Origin: Phoronis australis
Taxonomy: Eukaryota > Phoronida > Phoronidae
Assembly (NCBI GenBank): GCA_002633005.1
Contig: NMRA01000013.1
Span: 508,347-572,346 of the forward strand
Reading direction: 5' to 3'
Length of the DNA: 64,000 nt
The notes under the pieces were generated by a model. That model did no database searches, was not told the DNA's origin, and saw only the letters and a list, made by a program, of their open reading frames with translations. The stretch's first letter is position 1; every line of letters starts with the position of its first letter. Shown in pieces: positions 22,701 through 36,200 of this stretch. Both the position numbers and the translations under genes were made by a program.

Positions 22701-23469
22701 TACACTTCAGCCAAATATATAGTCATAATTTGAATGTCGGAGAACTCATGAACAATAACCACTGCAAAAGTCAGAATTTGAAAACATGTCGGTACCTCAA
22801 ATTTTCCAAGTTACAGCTGAAAAGTTTAACAAGGAAGATATAGTCAAAACTAAAATGGCCAGTGTCATAAGTGTAACTGACCCCAAAATCAGACTGGTGC
22901 TAGTGCATTTCCGACATATCACTATGAGTCAAATTTCATCATGATCTGAGCAAGTCCATGTACAAGCAAAGATAATCACAGATGCATGTGACCCCAAGTT
23001 TTTGTTTGTGCTCAACATGATGCCTTAACCCCATACAAATTTCAGTACATTCTTTGGTAGGGAGAGGGGAGGGGGTTAAGATCACTCTCATGGAGTGGAG
23101 TATATACACAAGTCAAGTCAAATCATTGTCTTGCTCACATTGGAATGTAGATCAACAAAGAAACAGTAATTGCAATGCACATTAATTCTGTTTCTATTTT
23201 TGTTGCAGTGAACCAATCTGTGTTGTACAAGATCAATTTTGACTAAGGGATTTAGTTTTTATAGTCTGCACGGTTCAAAACGTGCTGGAAAAATATATCG
23301 TCACAAACAGGCAGGGTTTATCACTGACTTTTCCCTAATCTCCAACTGAAATAAAAGAAGTCCCTCCTGGTAATCCTTATGTTATGGTAAGGAACACTGA
23401 AATTCCACCCCATCTAAATTGCATTCTTAGCGGTTACAGGTTGGGAAATGTGATGTAGAACTGATAATA
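22701..23469. other. No gene recognised
   Basis: Noncoding, with a purine-rich tract near 23057-23080. Confidence 0.4.
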
Positions 23470-23800
23470 CAAATGGCCACTAGGTGGAGAAGAATATGTT
23501 GAATCCCTCTACTTTGAAAGAGTGTTGGCCTCTCCTTAGACAGAAGCCCATTTGCCAAATTTCAAGGAAATCCATCAATGGATATGGAAGACTACAACTG
23601 GAAATACAAAAAACTAAATTTGTCACTAGAGGGCACATCGGTGGTCAGATTCATCCAAAAGTTGTCATCCGTTGTCAAGATCCTACAAATACACTGATCA
23701 CATTTCACAAAGATCCAGCAAGGGGTTCAAGAGATATAGAGATGCAGAGGCTGAAGGAACACCATCTGCACGCTAGACAAAGACAACAGCAACACGTAAG
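23470..23800. repeat. R-C family repeat copy
   Basis: Contains ATGGCCACTAGGTGG, TTTGTCACTAGAGGGCACA and AAGATCCAGCAAGGGGTTC in family order. The plus ORF at 23484-23828 lies wholly inside it. Confidence 0.65.
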
Positions 23801-23834
23801 CATATTTTTTGTGGGAGCATCAAAATGAAGCAGT

Positions 23835-23840
23835 TTTATT
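23835..23840 (-). terminator. Possible polyadenylation signal of the stabilin-like gene
   Basis: AATAAA on the minus strand (TTTATT on plus), about 280 nt past the TAA at 24119. It is the first clear hexamer I noticed downstream. Its use is inferred. Confidence 0.4.
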
Positions 23841-24118
23841 TACAATTTTCAGTTCACAAAATTAAATTCCACTTTTCACCATATATAACATGAGTTAAAA
23901 AGCTAAAAATGACACAATAATCCAAAATCGTTCCTTAATAGACCATTCGCATCCACAAATAACAACATTTAACAGATTCTCGTTGCTATGCAACAAAATA
24001 TTCTCAAACTTGCCGCCATTGCAAAAGTGGCTGATTATTTGCTAATCGGTAGGTAAACGAGACAGAAAATTCAAATAATTATTATCTTCAAACAGTTTCA
24101 TTGGAGAAAACAGTCCTC

Positions 24119-24271
24119 TTAAAGAGACGCGGTGCTAGTTCTAGTTTCGTACAAGGGATTATCAAACGAACGGTCGGGTACATCTTGAGTTTTCTTTGAA
24201 CTTGACACAGATGGAGGATTCGGCGGCACAGGTTCATCAAATCTCTCAAAGGTTCCACAGTTTTGTTGGGA
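24119..24271 (-). CDS. STAB: Stabilin-like exon w19: cytoplasmic tail with NPLY motif and stop
   Basis: 50 codons plus TAA. The tail carries CGTFERFDEP, a Pro/Ser-rich stretch (PVPPNPPSVSSS) and DNPLYETRTS near the end. NPxY is the PTB-type clathrin endocytosis signal, and NPLY occurs in the tail of STAB2. An aromatic-x-x-F element (FERF) before an acidic patch resembles the second STAB2 internalisation motif. The reading frame differs from the longer ORF on the same strand. Acceptor ggttttcag. Confidence 0.93.
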   Translation of the reverse strand, partial: SQQNCGTFERFDEPVPPNPPSVSSSKKTQDVPDRSFDNPLYETRTSTASL

Positions 24272-27200
24272 CTGAAAACCAAAAGACTAAACGCCATCAT
24301 GTCATTCTGGGCTGGGCTACTCAAAATCCACACAGAGTAATAAAACAATTATCTTATCAGCCAGGATCAAAACTCTTTGCTAACCTGTGTTTACTTACAC
24401 AAATGGGACAGTTGTGTGACTAAGAGACGGGTTCACAACGAACTACATTCACTGACCTTGCACGTCTTCAAAAAGTCTATTGTGTGTCAACAACACAGAT
24501 GATTTACAAACGCAAAATTCTAAACCACTATTCAGACTTAAGTTACCCCCTCCAAGCAACCTAATGAAACAGGACTAAGACCTCGATCATCCTCAGTTCC
24601 CGAAAACATTAGACATGACATGAAATTGTCATTTACATTGAATCCCTGCCGCAGGATCGACTCGTTATCCAGCGAGTTCAGATAGCTCATTTCCATATCT
24701 TTTGTGTTGCTTATGACACAAGCCAGGTGAAGATAATTCAGCGAGGACTGCTCTCCTCATCAGTCAAGCAACTGAAGTCAATTTAATTTTGAAGCAAGAA
24801 AAGCCGGTTACATTGGACGGATTTTTATGATTCGCATACAGCCATCTTTGACCTGAAGTTAATGCTTTACAGCACATGTGTAGCACGTGAGCTACAATAA
24901 TCGTACAGATTATCAGTCATGTACGTTAAAAATTGCGACCTCTATGAGCATTTGAATCTGAATTTGAAAACAAAATTGCCACCAGTCATACGCCATCTTG
25001 AACCCGATCATGAGTAAAAAAATAGGCTTCAAGCCATCCACGAGACACACGTGTGTAAATTTCGCAGCAATCCGATGACTGCAATCAGTAGCGTGCAAAC
25101 AAGAAACAAACAAAACAAAAATATTACGAATTTTATGACAAAGAAACATACTTGGAGAAATTTCATTTCACCAAGTAATGGAAATTGGTGAAATTTTTCT
25201 GTATCATCACTGTACATTGGCCCCTGATACTCTCGGCTACCCAGGCATGCATTTTGTAAGTTTTCAGAAATGTTCGTAATTACAAACTATTCACAAACAG
25301 TCTAGGAGAGTGCGCCAAGCCAAGAGTACCGTATATATACCCTATAGACAATTACCATAGATACAACCAAGGAAACTGCATATAATGCATTACACTGACC
25401 AATTAAGGGTGATTAGGTAAGATCTGTGGAGAATTCCGTCGCGTCTGCAACACAACATAGTTTGTGCAGGGCTCTCTACTTTGAAATTACAAATTCATTC
25501 AATATTCTATGGAATAGGATTTTCATTGCTGATCATCATTTTGTTAATAGAAATGTTGCAAACCAGCAGGAATTGATCAAAAACATTCAAAGATTAGAGA
25601 ACTGGGCAATTAGTCAGCTGTCCTGACTTGTTGTCATAGCGATGATCGGTTCAATCCAATCACCAAGACAACATGGTGCGTGCCTGTCTCAAGAGACACA
25701 CCACTGACTGCATGTAGCAGCGAGTAGTCTGAGAGAAGAGAAATTCGCGACACCAAAATTCAAGACAAAATAGAATTTTCTTCATTCTGAAGATTACGAC
25801 ATGGGCGACTTTGACATTTATTGCATTTCTCGAATATGTTGTTTTGTATCGAAAACGTCTTAAAGTATATTTGGCAGTTCTCACAATCGTCAAAAAAATC
25901 TAACATTGAAATATTTTCATGCATTCCAATAATAATTCCCTTTGAGGTGAATGAACCATTGTCATTAATCGTAATTTCAGAATTTGGAACTGTTAATATC
26001 GACTATATCTAGAATTTTGTACAAGCTTCGACCTTGACTAAAAATAAATTCTCCCTGTGGCAAAACTGGAGAATTCTTAATGTAATCAATGGACGTATCA
26101 AATTTTCTGAAGAATATATTCTACCAAGTAACACTACATAGCTATACCTGCCAACAAAACCGACCAGCCTTTTTCCTGTAAACCAACAGACAGGTAGTGA
26201 CGGCAGTTACCACGAGCAAGAACAGAGCCACGATGGCCAAGCTGGTGACAGCGTATTTAACTACTTTCTGTGAATAATAAAAACAAACAAACGCTGAAAC
26301 AACACAACATGAAAAGAGAGACAAAACTTTCTCAAGCAATAAAAGTCACAATCAAGCACACACATACAAAATCTCATAAGTATGACAATCACTGTCGTCA
26401 ACTTAAGACACACTATGCCAGACAAGTGAAACACTTAAGGACACACTATGCCAGACAAGTGAAACACTTAGGACACACTATGCAGTGAAATATTATTTAT
26501 CATTTTTCATTGAAGATAGCACCAAATCAATGTTTTACCATGTTCAAAATCTGCATTAGAATTTACTGCTTACTTTCTCTGACTTAAAGATAGTCTAGTT
26601 AAAATTAGAATCTCACCAATGTAGGACATGACATGGCCACTCGGTGAAATTCTAGACTAAAATTAAAAGTGCCTGTTCATAATTAACCCTTAGGCATTTT
26701 CAAGTTCTGCACCACAGTCACCACCATACAATAATTTGAAAAAACAAAGTTATGGAAGACCTCGAAAAATGAAAGAAATGGCCGAAAACAGTGAACATGT
26801 GCTGCAAGGAATTAATATCCGACTCTTACCAGGTGTTGTGCTGAGGCAACAGTATTCTGAAATGTAGAAGAAGGTCAGATGACAATTGCATGTCGTGAAC
26901 ACATCCACTAAAACAAGAAACTGTAGGAACACCACATATATCCACCTTCACTCTTATCGGGCTTCTATTGTGAGTCAGCATGCGTGAATAATTGGCTGAT
27001 AAGCCACCTCTGGAACTACTTTTGGCTGAATGGATGACCAGGCCAAAAAATGATAATTAGCCAAGACCAGTTACTATAATGCAACAAAGAATAATGTCTT
27101 GCATCACCTAGCCTTGGTGGAAAGCTGTATACTGTATTGGCTCAAACAAATGCTTAAAAAAATTCATTTCACGGGGAGGGGACGCTTATTGTAGTGAGCC

Positions 27201-30200
27201 TACGGCAGTTGAATCCCGGTTTCCCAAACGGGTAAAATCGGAAGCTAGGATTCATCAAATTTACGCTCTGTGATGTAGTTGTAGCCTATGACAGCCTTTC
27301 TAAAAAATTGTGGTGCATTGCTATCAACTTCCGTTGTTAAATTACAATTTTTCAAAAAATTGTGCTCATCACAGGGCGAAAAATTGCCGACTGATGCGTC
27401 GCTGAATCGCGATCGTCAATATGAAAACTTGAACTCTTGAATAAAAATATAGTTTCGACTCAACAAATTACCTGAAATCTTCCTTATGTTTTACAATTTT
27501 TAAAGTTCATGTGGAGTCCAGATTAATTGCGATTAAGTCCAAATCTGCGCTACATCGTACCCCACAACACGAGAAAAATCTCTGGATGAACACACATGTT
27601 GTTGTCACGTGACGTTTGTTTTGAAGTTCGTCTGCGTATGAGAGTGAGTGAGCGTGCGTGTGCGGGTCATCGACGACAGACTTTTTTGTTACAAAAGGCG
27701 GAGGATTATGCAAGAAAATGGCGTTTACTAGATTGTTTTTCACTTAAACGGCTGCAACATGCAAGGTGAGTGCTGGTTAGCTCACAGATTTTGTGTGCAC
27801 AGGCCGACTGTCGTTAGCTCTGCCGTGGAGTATTAATAGTCCAAGGCTCGATCTACATGTTGGGGACGAGGTGAACTACCCGGGCTGTGTGAAATTTCTG
27901 GGTCTAACGGAGACACTGACGCAGTGGTCAGCCAGCTCGCTGTATCAAGACTATAGTCAAAATCCAAATTCGTTTTATCGTGTCCCTGTCAATAATAACG
28001 GCATGCTAAAGCCTTCTTAATTTTCGTACTTCAGGAACATAACAATCACGTGTTTTGTACACATACGCGCACGCCGCAGATCACATCTCGGAAATTGCCG
28101 ATTTGACGGATGACAATGAATGAACACAATGAAATTAACAACGTCGTTTTACAGCTTGTAAGATTCATAATAAACGTACGTATTTTGAATATTGCAATGC
28201 ATGTGTTCCAAAATCTAAATAACTTGGGTCCTATATTTTTGTATTAGTGCGCGCCGAATGAAAGTAATCGTGAGTGTTGCTGTGTTGCAAAATCTCTTAT
28301 CCTGGGCCGATTTGAAAAATTCAAAGTTGTACTCATATTTGTTTTCGCTCCTCTTTTCAAATATTACAGTAAAAACTACGTAAAACTCTCTCCATAAAAA
28401 GTACAGTCTGCTAGCTAGATTGTAATCAGCTGATCATATCCGCATGAGCGAAGTCAATTATCCTCGCTCGTGACTCGATGAATAGAGCAGCTTGGCGGCA
28501 TCCCTTTGAGCATGAGCCGAGCGCGTCTCAGCCAAGGTGGATAAATACGGTCTACTTCAATTTTCCATACCCCGCCGTGTACCTTAAACACCGGGGTTAG
28601 AACCAATTTTATTTAGTGGGAATGTTCATAGCATGCTTTGATCGTGAGCCGAGTGCGACTCGGCCAAGGTGGATAAATACGGTCTACTTCAATTTTCCAT
28701 ACCCCACCGTTTACCTTAACCACTGGGGTTAGGACCAATCTAATTTAGTGGGAATGTTCATAGCATGTGTACAAAAGAGAGAGTACGGTAAAGAGTTTCC
28801 AGTTTAGGACACAGTATCTAAAATTTGGGCCGTCACCAGAATACTACCTAAAATTAAGTTTCTTCATTATGGAGAATGGGACATGGCAATTTTAATGATT
28901 GACATAACGTTCTTAGTACACAGTCAACAATTTACGTACCTACTTAACATTTTTGGCCTTCACTCCGAGGCCTTTCTCAAATTAATGATGACGTGACAGT
29001 TTAATCGTATCATTGATTTTGTCCCGGTACACGAACAGAAGCACAAGATTGATATGAGAAGCTTTACACATTAAAACAAGGCTCCTGCATGAACAGACAT
29101 TGCACAGTATGTCCTATCAAACATATACAGCACAGTGATACGCCTTAAACAGACTAACGTTCCGAGACGTCCGTCAGATGTCCCCATACAGGATGATATC
29201 ACACGTCCCAGCCTCATACGTCACCATTGGTTTGAGACAGGCTTTAGATTGAAGGACGAAAACGTTAACTAGGTACAGAAATTGTGACTATGTACTAAAA
29301 ACTGTATTCAAATTGTGATGTATCCCGCAGTCAAATCAACATGTTTCATCAATCAAGGTGAAAGATCATTTGTCATTGATCTTAATTCTTGAATTAATGA
29401 GACGGCCAGTATTGTCTATTTTTAATTTTGATACAAGCTCTGACCCACAACAATATAATTTATTTTTCACTGTCCCAAACTGAAGAAATTTTACCGCAAG
29501 TGCCCTTAAAAGCTTCTATCATTCAACATCTAGTGTCGCCATCTTCCATCTAAAAATGTGAACGGCTTACTGACTTTATTGTATCGATTACAAGCCAATA
29601 CAGTGTTTTGTTGGATGTTTATTCTGTACATAGGGCCCTAATACTGAAAAGATCCTAGCTACACAGACAGCGTGACACGATTAAAAATAAATTATTAATC
29701 ACTATCTTTATCCCTAGTCAATTGCTGCAATTTAGTTCACTCTTATCATAATAAGCCTGGCACATTGTCATAACCAAGAAAAGGCAACAAAGAACACTGC
29801 GTAAAGATGTCCCAATTTCCTACCTCAAGGAGCAGTTTTGCTGTTCAAATAGTAATATGGCACTGACATCCAAAAGAAATAAGCATGTTAAAGACATTGC
29901 AAATATCTCCCATACAATTTCAACTGCAGACAAAAGTAGATTCCAAGATGAGACAACCTTATCTATTGTGAAGCATTCTGGATATCACATCAAGTTATTA
30001 ATACCCCGGTTACCAAAACCTAAAGGAACCCCTTTCATCAACGGGTATCAAAGGTTTTAACTAAATTGTTTTCAGCCAATATTCATGTTTTTTTTTCTGA
30101 AAAAAAACAATCCCAACAACTTTTCACAGGGAATTCCGTTTTAGAAGTGAAATGGATCGGAAAATGACCAGTTTTTAGTCCACGATTTCTGAATACCTTC

Positions 30201-33200
30201 CAGCCATCATTTTATTGCCCTAGTGCCATTGCTATTGCATTTGCTCTGCTCCACACAAAAGATGCTAGATCAGCGTTCCTGATATCGAAGGATTGTGTCT
30301 ACAGCGATCTGTATTACAAATCTACTGACAAAGGAAACACTATGTCCTAGTGGCTAAGTTTCTGACGTTTTGAACACAACCCAGGTCAGTAACACTTACT
30401 TGTGAAGACATATTTTGGTATCTTAAAGGTGAAGAGATGACATGTATGTATCCATTGGTAGTGGGGATATTCGGACGAAGTACTGCAATACCATTGACCA
30501 TAAAACTTGTCTGGAAGAGAAAAATTGACCTAGAAATACTAAAAATACACCTCGCAGAGAAGTATATCAATTAATAATCATAACGTAAGGACTTATGCCT
30601 GCAACATCCTATTTCTACTGTTTGTTAACCATGTCTTTAGACTTTTAAGTTAGGTGCATTTACCAAAAAAGGACTTCATATCGCATCATCGTACTGAGTG
30701 CGAGGCACGGACCAAAACCATGTCAACTTACAAAAAAAAAAACAAATTAACGCTGACGGTTTCACCAAAAATATGTTTTTTTATAAAATGGGCACAGTGG
30801 ATCTGGGCATGGTACTAGTTAGGATACCCGGGGTGGCTAACAAAGGGCGGGTGGCAGGGATATCCGCCCACAGGGTCGCCTAGGCAGTGCTACAAACTGC
30901 TGTATTCAATGAAGTGGCATTTGCATCCTAGCTGCCTTTGTGATCAATTCATTAATTATTAAATGAAGCAGCACTGTAAGTTAATTTTAGGTCATGTAGT
31001 ATGTTATCAACAAGTGTGACAGCTAATCAAACAACCACAAAACTATAGACTGTAACCCAGTCAAAGTGTATACATTTTAAAAGTACAAACATTTTAAAAT
31101 ACCAATTTTTCACTGAGTCGCGTGACCATGTCTTTTAGTAAAACTTAGCAAAAAGGAATGTGCAGTAATGTTTCTTCAAAATCGAACAAAAATAATGGCC
31201 AAAACTGACGTTTTTCATTCTTTAAACGCTCACGGTATTGCCAAAAAAATGTTTGATTTATGTCATGAAAATCATAAAGGTACAATTTTTATAGTCCCTC
31301 CTAAAAATTGGAAATTTAAAACAACAATTCCTAAAAGCATTTTGGAGAACAGTGCTTAAAGCAAGGTATCTGAAAGTTTCACATGAATATGATCAGCCAT
31401 TTCTAAGAGATGGTCCAAAGCTGACCAAATTTGGGAATTTTTATAGGGTCCTCTAAGTGTTTTAAAAGTTTTGCTGCAGATATAAAGGATGCGAGTTATC
31501 AACAAGTCACATAACTCTAATGAAATGCTAAGAAATAATACAGCATTATGCCTCAGGTATGAAAAGGTTCCAAACCAGTTCGATTTGGGGAAGAAAATGA
31601 TCAGATCGGCCAATGCCCAAATTATTACCAGGAATGCTGACTGGAAGTTGACATAAAGAACACTAATCCGCAATGTACCGGGACAAAACTCGTATCGGCA
31701 GAATTGGACGAGCATCGCCCGTTATGTGACTAAGGTAAAAGCAGGGTCATATGTTCCTCCGAATTACACCAAAAGGGTGTAGAAAAGTCACTCACTTGCT
31801 TATTTTTTTCTAAAACTAAAACAAATGATAGCATTTGTCTAATACAACTTCATTTCAACCAGTTAAATACCTGACTACCACCAGATGAGTATGTGGTCAA
31901 AAAGACGTCACTTCCTGAAAGGCTTGAAACAAGCGGATGACTGTGGTTAGTCAAGGCGAATCTCTGGGTTAAAATGTGTGTTTGAATGTCTGCGATGGAA
32001 AGCGACTGAAAATGCAATAAATAGCGAGTGGTGAAAATAACTATTGCTACAAACAAAAGCATTTACACAAAGTAAATGAAAAACAACCGTCAGTTTTTAA
32101 AAGGCATTGGAAAAGTTTAAGACAAGAAAAGGAAATGCATAGTGAGATATTTGTTAACTTACCATGCAGTAAACAGGGATAGTAATCCAGCAAAATCAAA
32201 ACATCTAGTGAGTTCACCACTTAATTAAAAAAAGTTTTATTTTGTTTACAGGATAAAGGTTATTCCCACATGGCTACTTTAGCCACAAAAGCAAAGTGTT
32301 ACTTTCAGTGTCACATGGCAAGAGTTACTTTATGGTGTTATAACATGCTTATTTCATGACTGTATCAAAACAAATGTGCTGTAGTTGTAATTCATAACAG
32401 ACATCCAATAAAGCAGTTGCAGTGCTTTAAAACCAGGCATGAAAACAGAGAGTGCAATGACCTTTTCAAACTTTTAGGTATGCCAAAACCTTGCCAGTTA
32501 AGGACTTTAAACATTGCAGATTTGGGAAATTTTATATTTGTAATAAAACATATGAAGGTTAATTTGCCAGGATAAATTTTTGTTAGAAGACTTTAGAAAA
32601 GGAAAGAGAATTATTTTGCAATTATTCTGTCCACAAATTGATGAGATTTTACTGTAAGCAATCACTGATTGTCAAAACCACGGCATGTAAAATTCGAGCC
32701 TTGAAACCACATACCTGAACATCCACTGAATTATGATCAACGGGCACAAACAGCGTCAGGTTCTGGGTGACATCTTTAAGGAGATCGACGAGTCTTTGTC
32801 GTGCCTGAACTTCCTCGTCTGAAGCCACGTGACTTGTCTTGGTGTTACCTAGTAATATCTGTAACATGAAGTAGCCAAAGATTTTGAACATTGAACTTGG
32901 AGAAGTGAGGTACTGGTGATTTCCTGGAATTTTACTGTAGTTCAAAGACAGCAAATCGTAAAATATTATGGTAAAATTTCCCAATTAGGAACAACTATAA
33001 TTGGCTACTTATTGAATTTTTCAAAGGCTTGTGACATTGCTACAAATGCTCAAAATGTTATCAAATGTTGCAGGGTGACTTACCCACCATAAGAACCATG
33101 ATAACAACAGTTTTGTTTGGAAATTTCCTAATTCCACTTGACCGTCATAGTTTGTCCTAAACTGAGATTCTTTCCATAAGCAAACTAAGGCTATTTCATT

Positions 33201-36200
33201 ACTGGCCAACCTCCGCACCTATATAAAAACTAAGGCTCATTAATAGAAAACTTGATATTTACCAATAGATGTTACTAGACAAAGGGTTCTCTTTAATAAG
33301 AAGAGAGCAGAGAGTCACTATTCTACAGCACAAGAGCTTTTGTGGGATAAGGGTCCCTGATGCAACTGTATAGATTCGTACAAGAAGGATATGCTTCACT
33401 TGCAGCACCTATAGTAAACATGGAGCTTGAACCTTCTTCAGCACACAGCAACAAAGCACACCCTTGTATTAAGAATCTCTCAAATAATTAAAAGATATGC
33501 TACATTATTGTCAGGTATTATATGTATCCTCTCAAGCAATCTAATTCAGAGTAGTGGCCTAGCTAAAAAAATACCTTGTAGAAAATGTTTGTATCGTCCA
33601 ACTTTGAAACTGTGCTAAAGATGTCACTGTTGCAGAATGACCCATTCCCCACCAAACCACCAGTGCACTGACAAACCACAAAGCCTTCACTGCTGCCATC
33701 TATAGGAAAACAAGGAAATATAATGGAACTGTATTAAAAATTATCAAATATGAAATTTCAGTTGATATACATAATTCAGGACAAAAGTAACATCAACCAA
33801 CCTATTTATTATGAGAAATATAAAGGTGCAAGACACTGCAGGTCCACTTTCTGAAGCAAGCTCACCAGGTAGATCAATTAAATATAACCCTTGTCCGTAT
33901 TTATGTAACTCATTTGGCATATTATATTTAGCCCGTCTTAGGCTATGGAAGTTGAAAACATGAGCCAGATCCTCACAGAAGTTACTTCAATTACTTTAAG
34001 TGGACCGGTTCTGGACTGTTGTTATGGTTGGTTTCATACAACTGTTCATATTTTTATCGTAATCCATTTTGGCCAAGGTACGCCACGAGCTATGCTGCAG
34101 AGTAAAACAACAGGAGGATTGCGAATAATGTCATTTATTATGACATAAATAGAAAGAACTAAATAAGACTGCAAGATGGGTATGCAAAAAACGCCACCGG
34201 CGTGTACAATGAATAGCCCTGAAAGACTGGTAACCAAAACAAAAGAACAGTCCGAAGGGCCACAAGAAAAGGTACAGAATATAAACACAAAACTTGAAAA
34301 TACCTAACACGTAATGTATATGGGAAAAAGAAAAAAATTGGACACCCGCAATGGGGGTTGGGAAAAAATGCAGAGAATGAACATAGGTCAGGCTAATTGC
34401 AGGACACACTGGATTTTCCCACGTTTTGCATTTGTTTAATTAAGTAATCGCGTTGGATGTATGTCATAGTGTGTGTGATCATTATCTTTTTGATGTTTTC
34501 TTCGTGATTATCCTTTATGGATATTCCCTGGAGATGTTTCATGAGAGACAAGTACTGGACAATTGTATAGTGTACTATATTCTTGTTAATATGCGATTTG
34601 AATAGTTACAAAGCCTGCATTGACTTTTTGTGCTTTCCTCACTGCTATGAGCCTAGGTCATTTGTTGCATTAACGCCAGACCAGCCTGCCACCAATTGGA
34701 GCGTTTATCTATTCAAGCCAATATATTAACAAATGAAACCTGGAGTTCAACAAAACTTGCCTCACGCTAAATATAGATTAACCTTTCCCAACCAAAAATT
34801 CGCTCTGAATGCCATTGGGCAGACAATTCGCTAACACTCATTAGTCTCATCAGTTACGGAAATCTGTGATTCACAACCGTGTTTGTGAAAACAGAGTTGT
34901 CCACTATGACTCTGTTGGTCAGCCAAGGTTTACTCACCCCATATGGAGGTGTGCCAAGCTCAGAGGATGTACTAAAGTGTCAGAGGTGGGAAGCAAGGGC
35001 AATAATTATCGAAAAATCAACCTCCACTTTGGTCACAAAAATGAAATTCTAAGTGAAATGGACCAACCCTGTACAAATAGTGACTGAACAACAAACTCAT
35101 GCACAGATACCCTTGACAATAGGCAAGAGACTAGTCATCCAAACATAGCAATTACACTCAGTTGTCGTCATACCTGTGGGATAAACGAACTGACAATTGG
35201 CACTAGGAGCACAGCCACCATTCTTGGTATGACACTTGTTCTCCACTTCGTCACAAGACTGTCCATTTCCATGGTAACGATGCAAACACGAGCAATCCAC
35301 GACTTCGGAGACCGGATCGTACACACAGCTGGCATTTTCATGACAGCCTCCGTGCCTGACCAAGCAGGCATCATATTGGCAAACACTTCCGTTCCCTTTA
35401 AACCCTGGGTTACAACTGCACTGAACAAATCCATGATGCGTCGCCTTGCACGTGGCATTTTGATCACACTCTCCGTTATTTCGCAAACATGGATTAGGAG
35501 TGCACACAAATCCGTTGCCCAGGTAGCCGTTCCAGCATATACAGGTCACACGTTCACTGTCAGCATCAAAAGAGCAATCTGAGTTGATGCTACAACCACC
35601 GTTTCTCACCATGCACTTATCAATGACTTTGCAGGTGCGACCATCACCGCTATAGCCCTCCTCACATGTGCAGTTGACAAGACTGTACTCATTTAAAGAG
35701 CACATCGCATTCTTGTCACATGCACCATTCTCATCGCACAGATGAGTACACGTGACCCCGTTGCCGTAGTAACCAGGGTTACAACGACACCTGGCTAAAC
35801 CACCCACAGACGTGCAACTGGCGTTGAAGTCGCAACCTCCATGGTTGTCAAGGCAACGGTCTGGAGCACATTGTTTCCCATCTCCATTATAACCAGGTTT
35901 ACACGAGCAGTTGATCTTGCGATAGACGGTAGAAAAAGAGCATGTGGCCATTATGTGGCAACCTCCGTTATTGTCAGCACACGGGTCAACCCCTACGAGA
36001 AGACATGAAACAATTATATGTTGGTGACAATAAGAAATAATCAAGGCAAAAATCATTCACTAAACATTGTGCGATTCCACTGTCGTGTCATGCAAGAAAC
36101 TTGCTTCAAACGTTATGCAAGAAATACTTGCTACTGAATATCAAAAATTGACTAGAATTTTTAAAAAACATAGTCATACATATATGTCCTTGATACATTT

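Noticed and set aside
26281-26339. Upstream extension of the TM-exon frame
   Set aside because: Hydrophobic residues before the cag acceptor at 26268 are the polypyrimidine tract of the intron, not coding.
27793-28020. Plus-strand frame preceded by ATGCAAG|gtgagt
   Set aside because: The implied intron is only about 40 nt and nothing supports a plus-strand gene inside the stabilin intron.
31356-31715. Minus-strand frame of 119 codons
   Set aside because: Overlaps a dispersed R-A repeat. FAS1 exons w15 and w16 on either side join in phase without it.
33021-33218. Minus-strand frame between FAS1 c exons w13 and w14
   Set aside because: w13 and w14 join in phase and continue the FAS1 fold. 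This frame has no FAS1 or Link similarity.
35168-35582. ORFs in other frames and on the plus strand over the EGF block
   Set aside because: Shadows of the 819-nt EGF exon, which has a clear cysteine pattern in its own frame.
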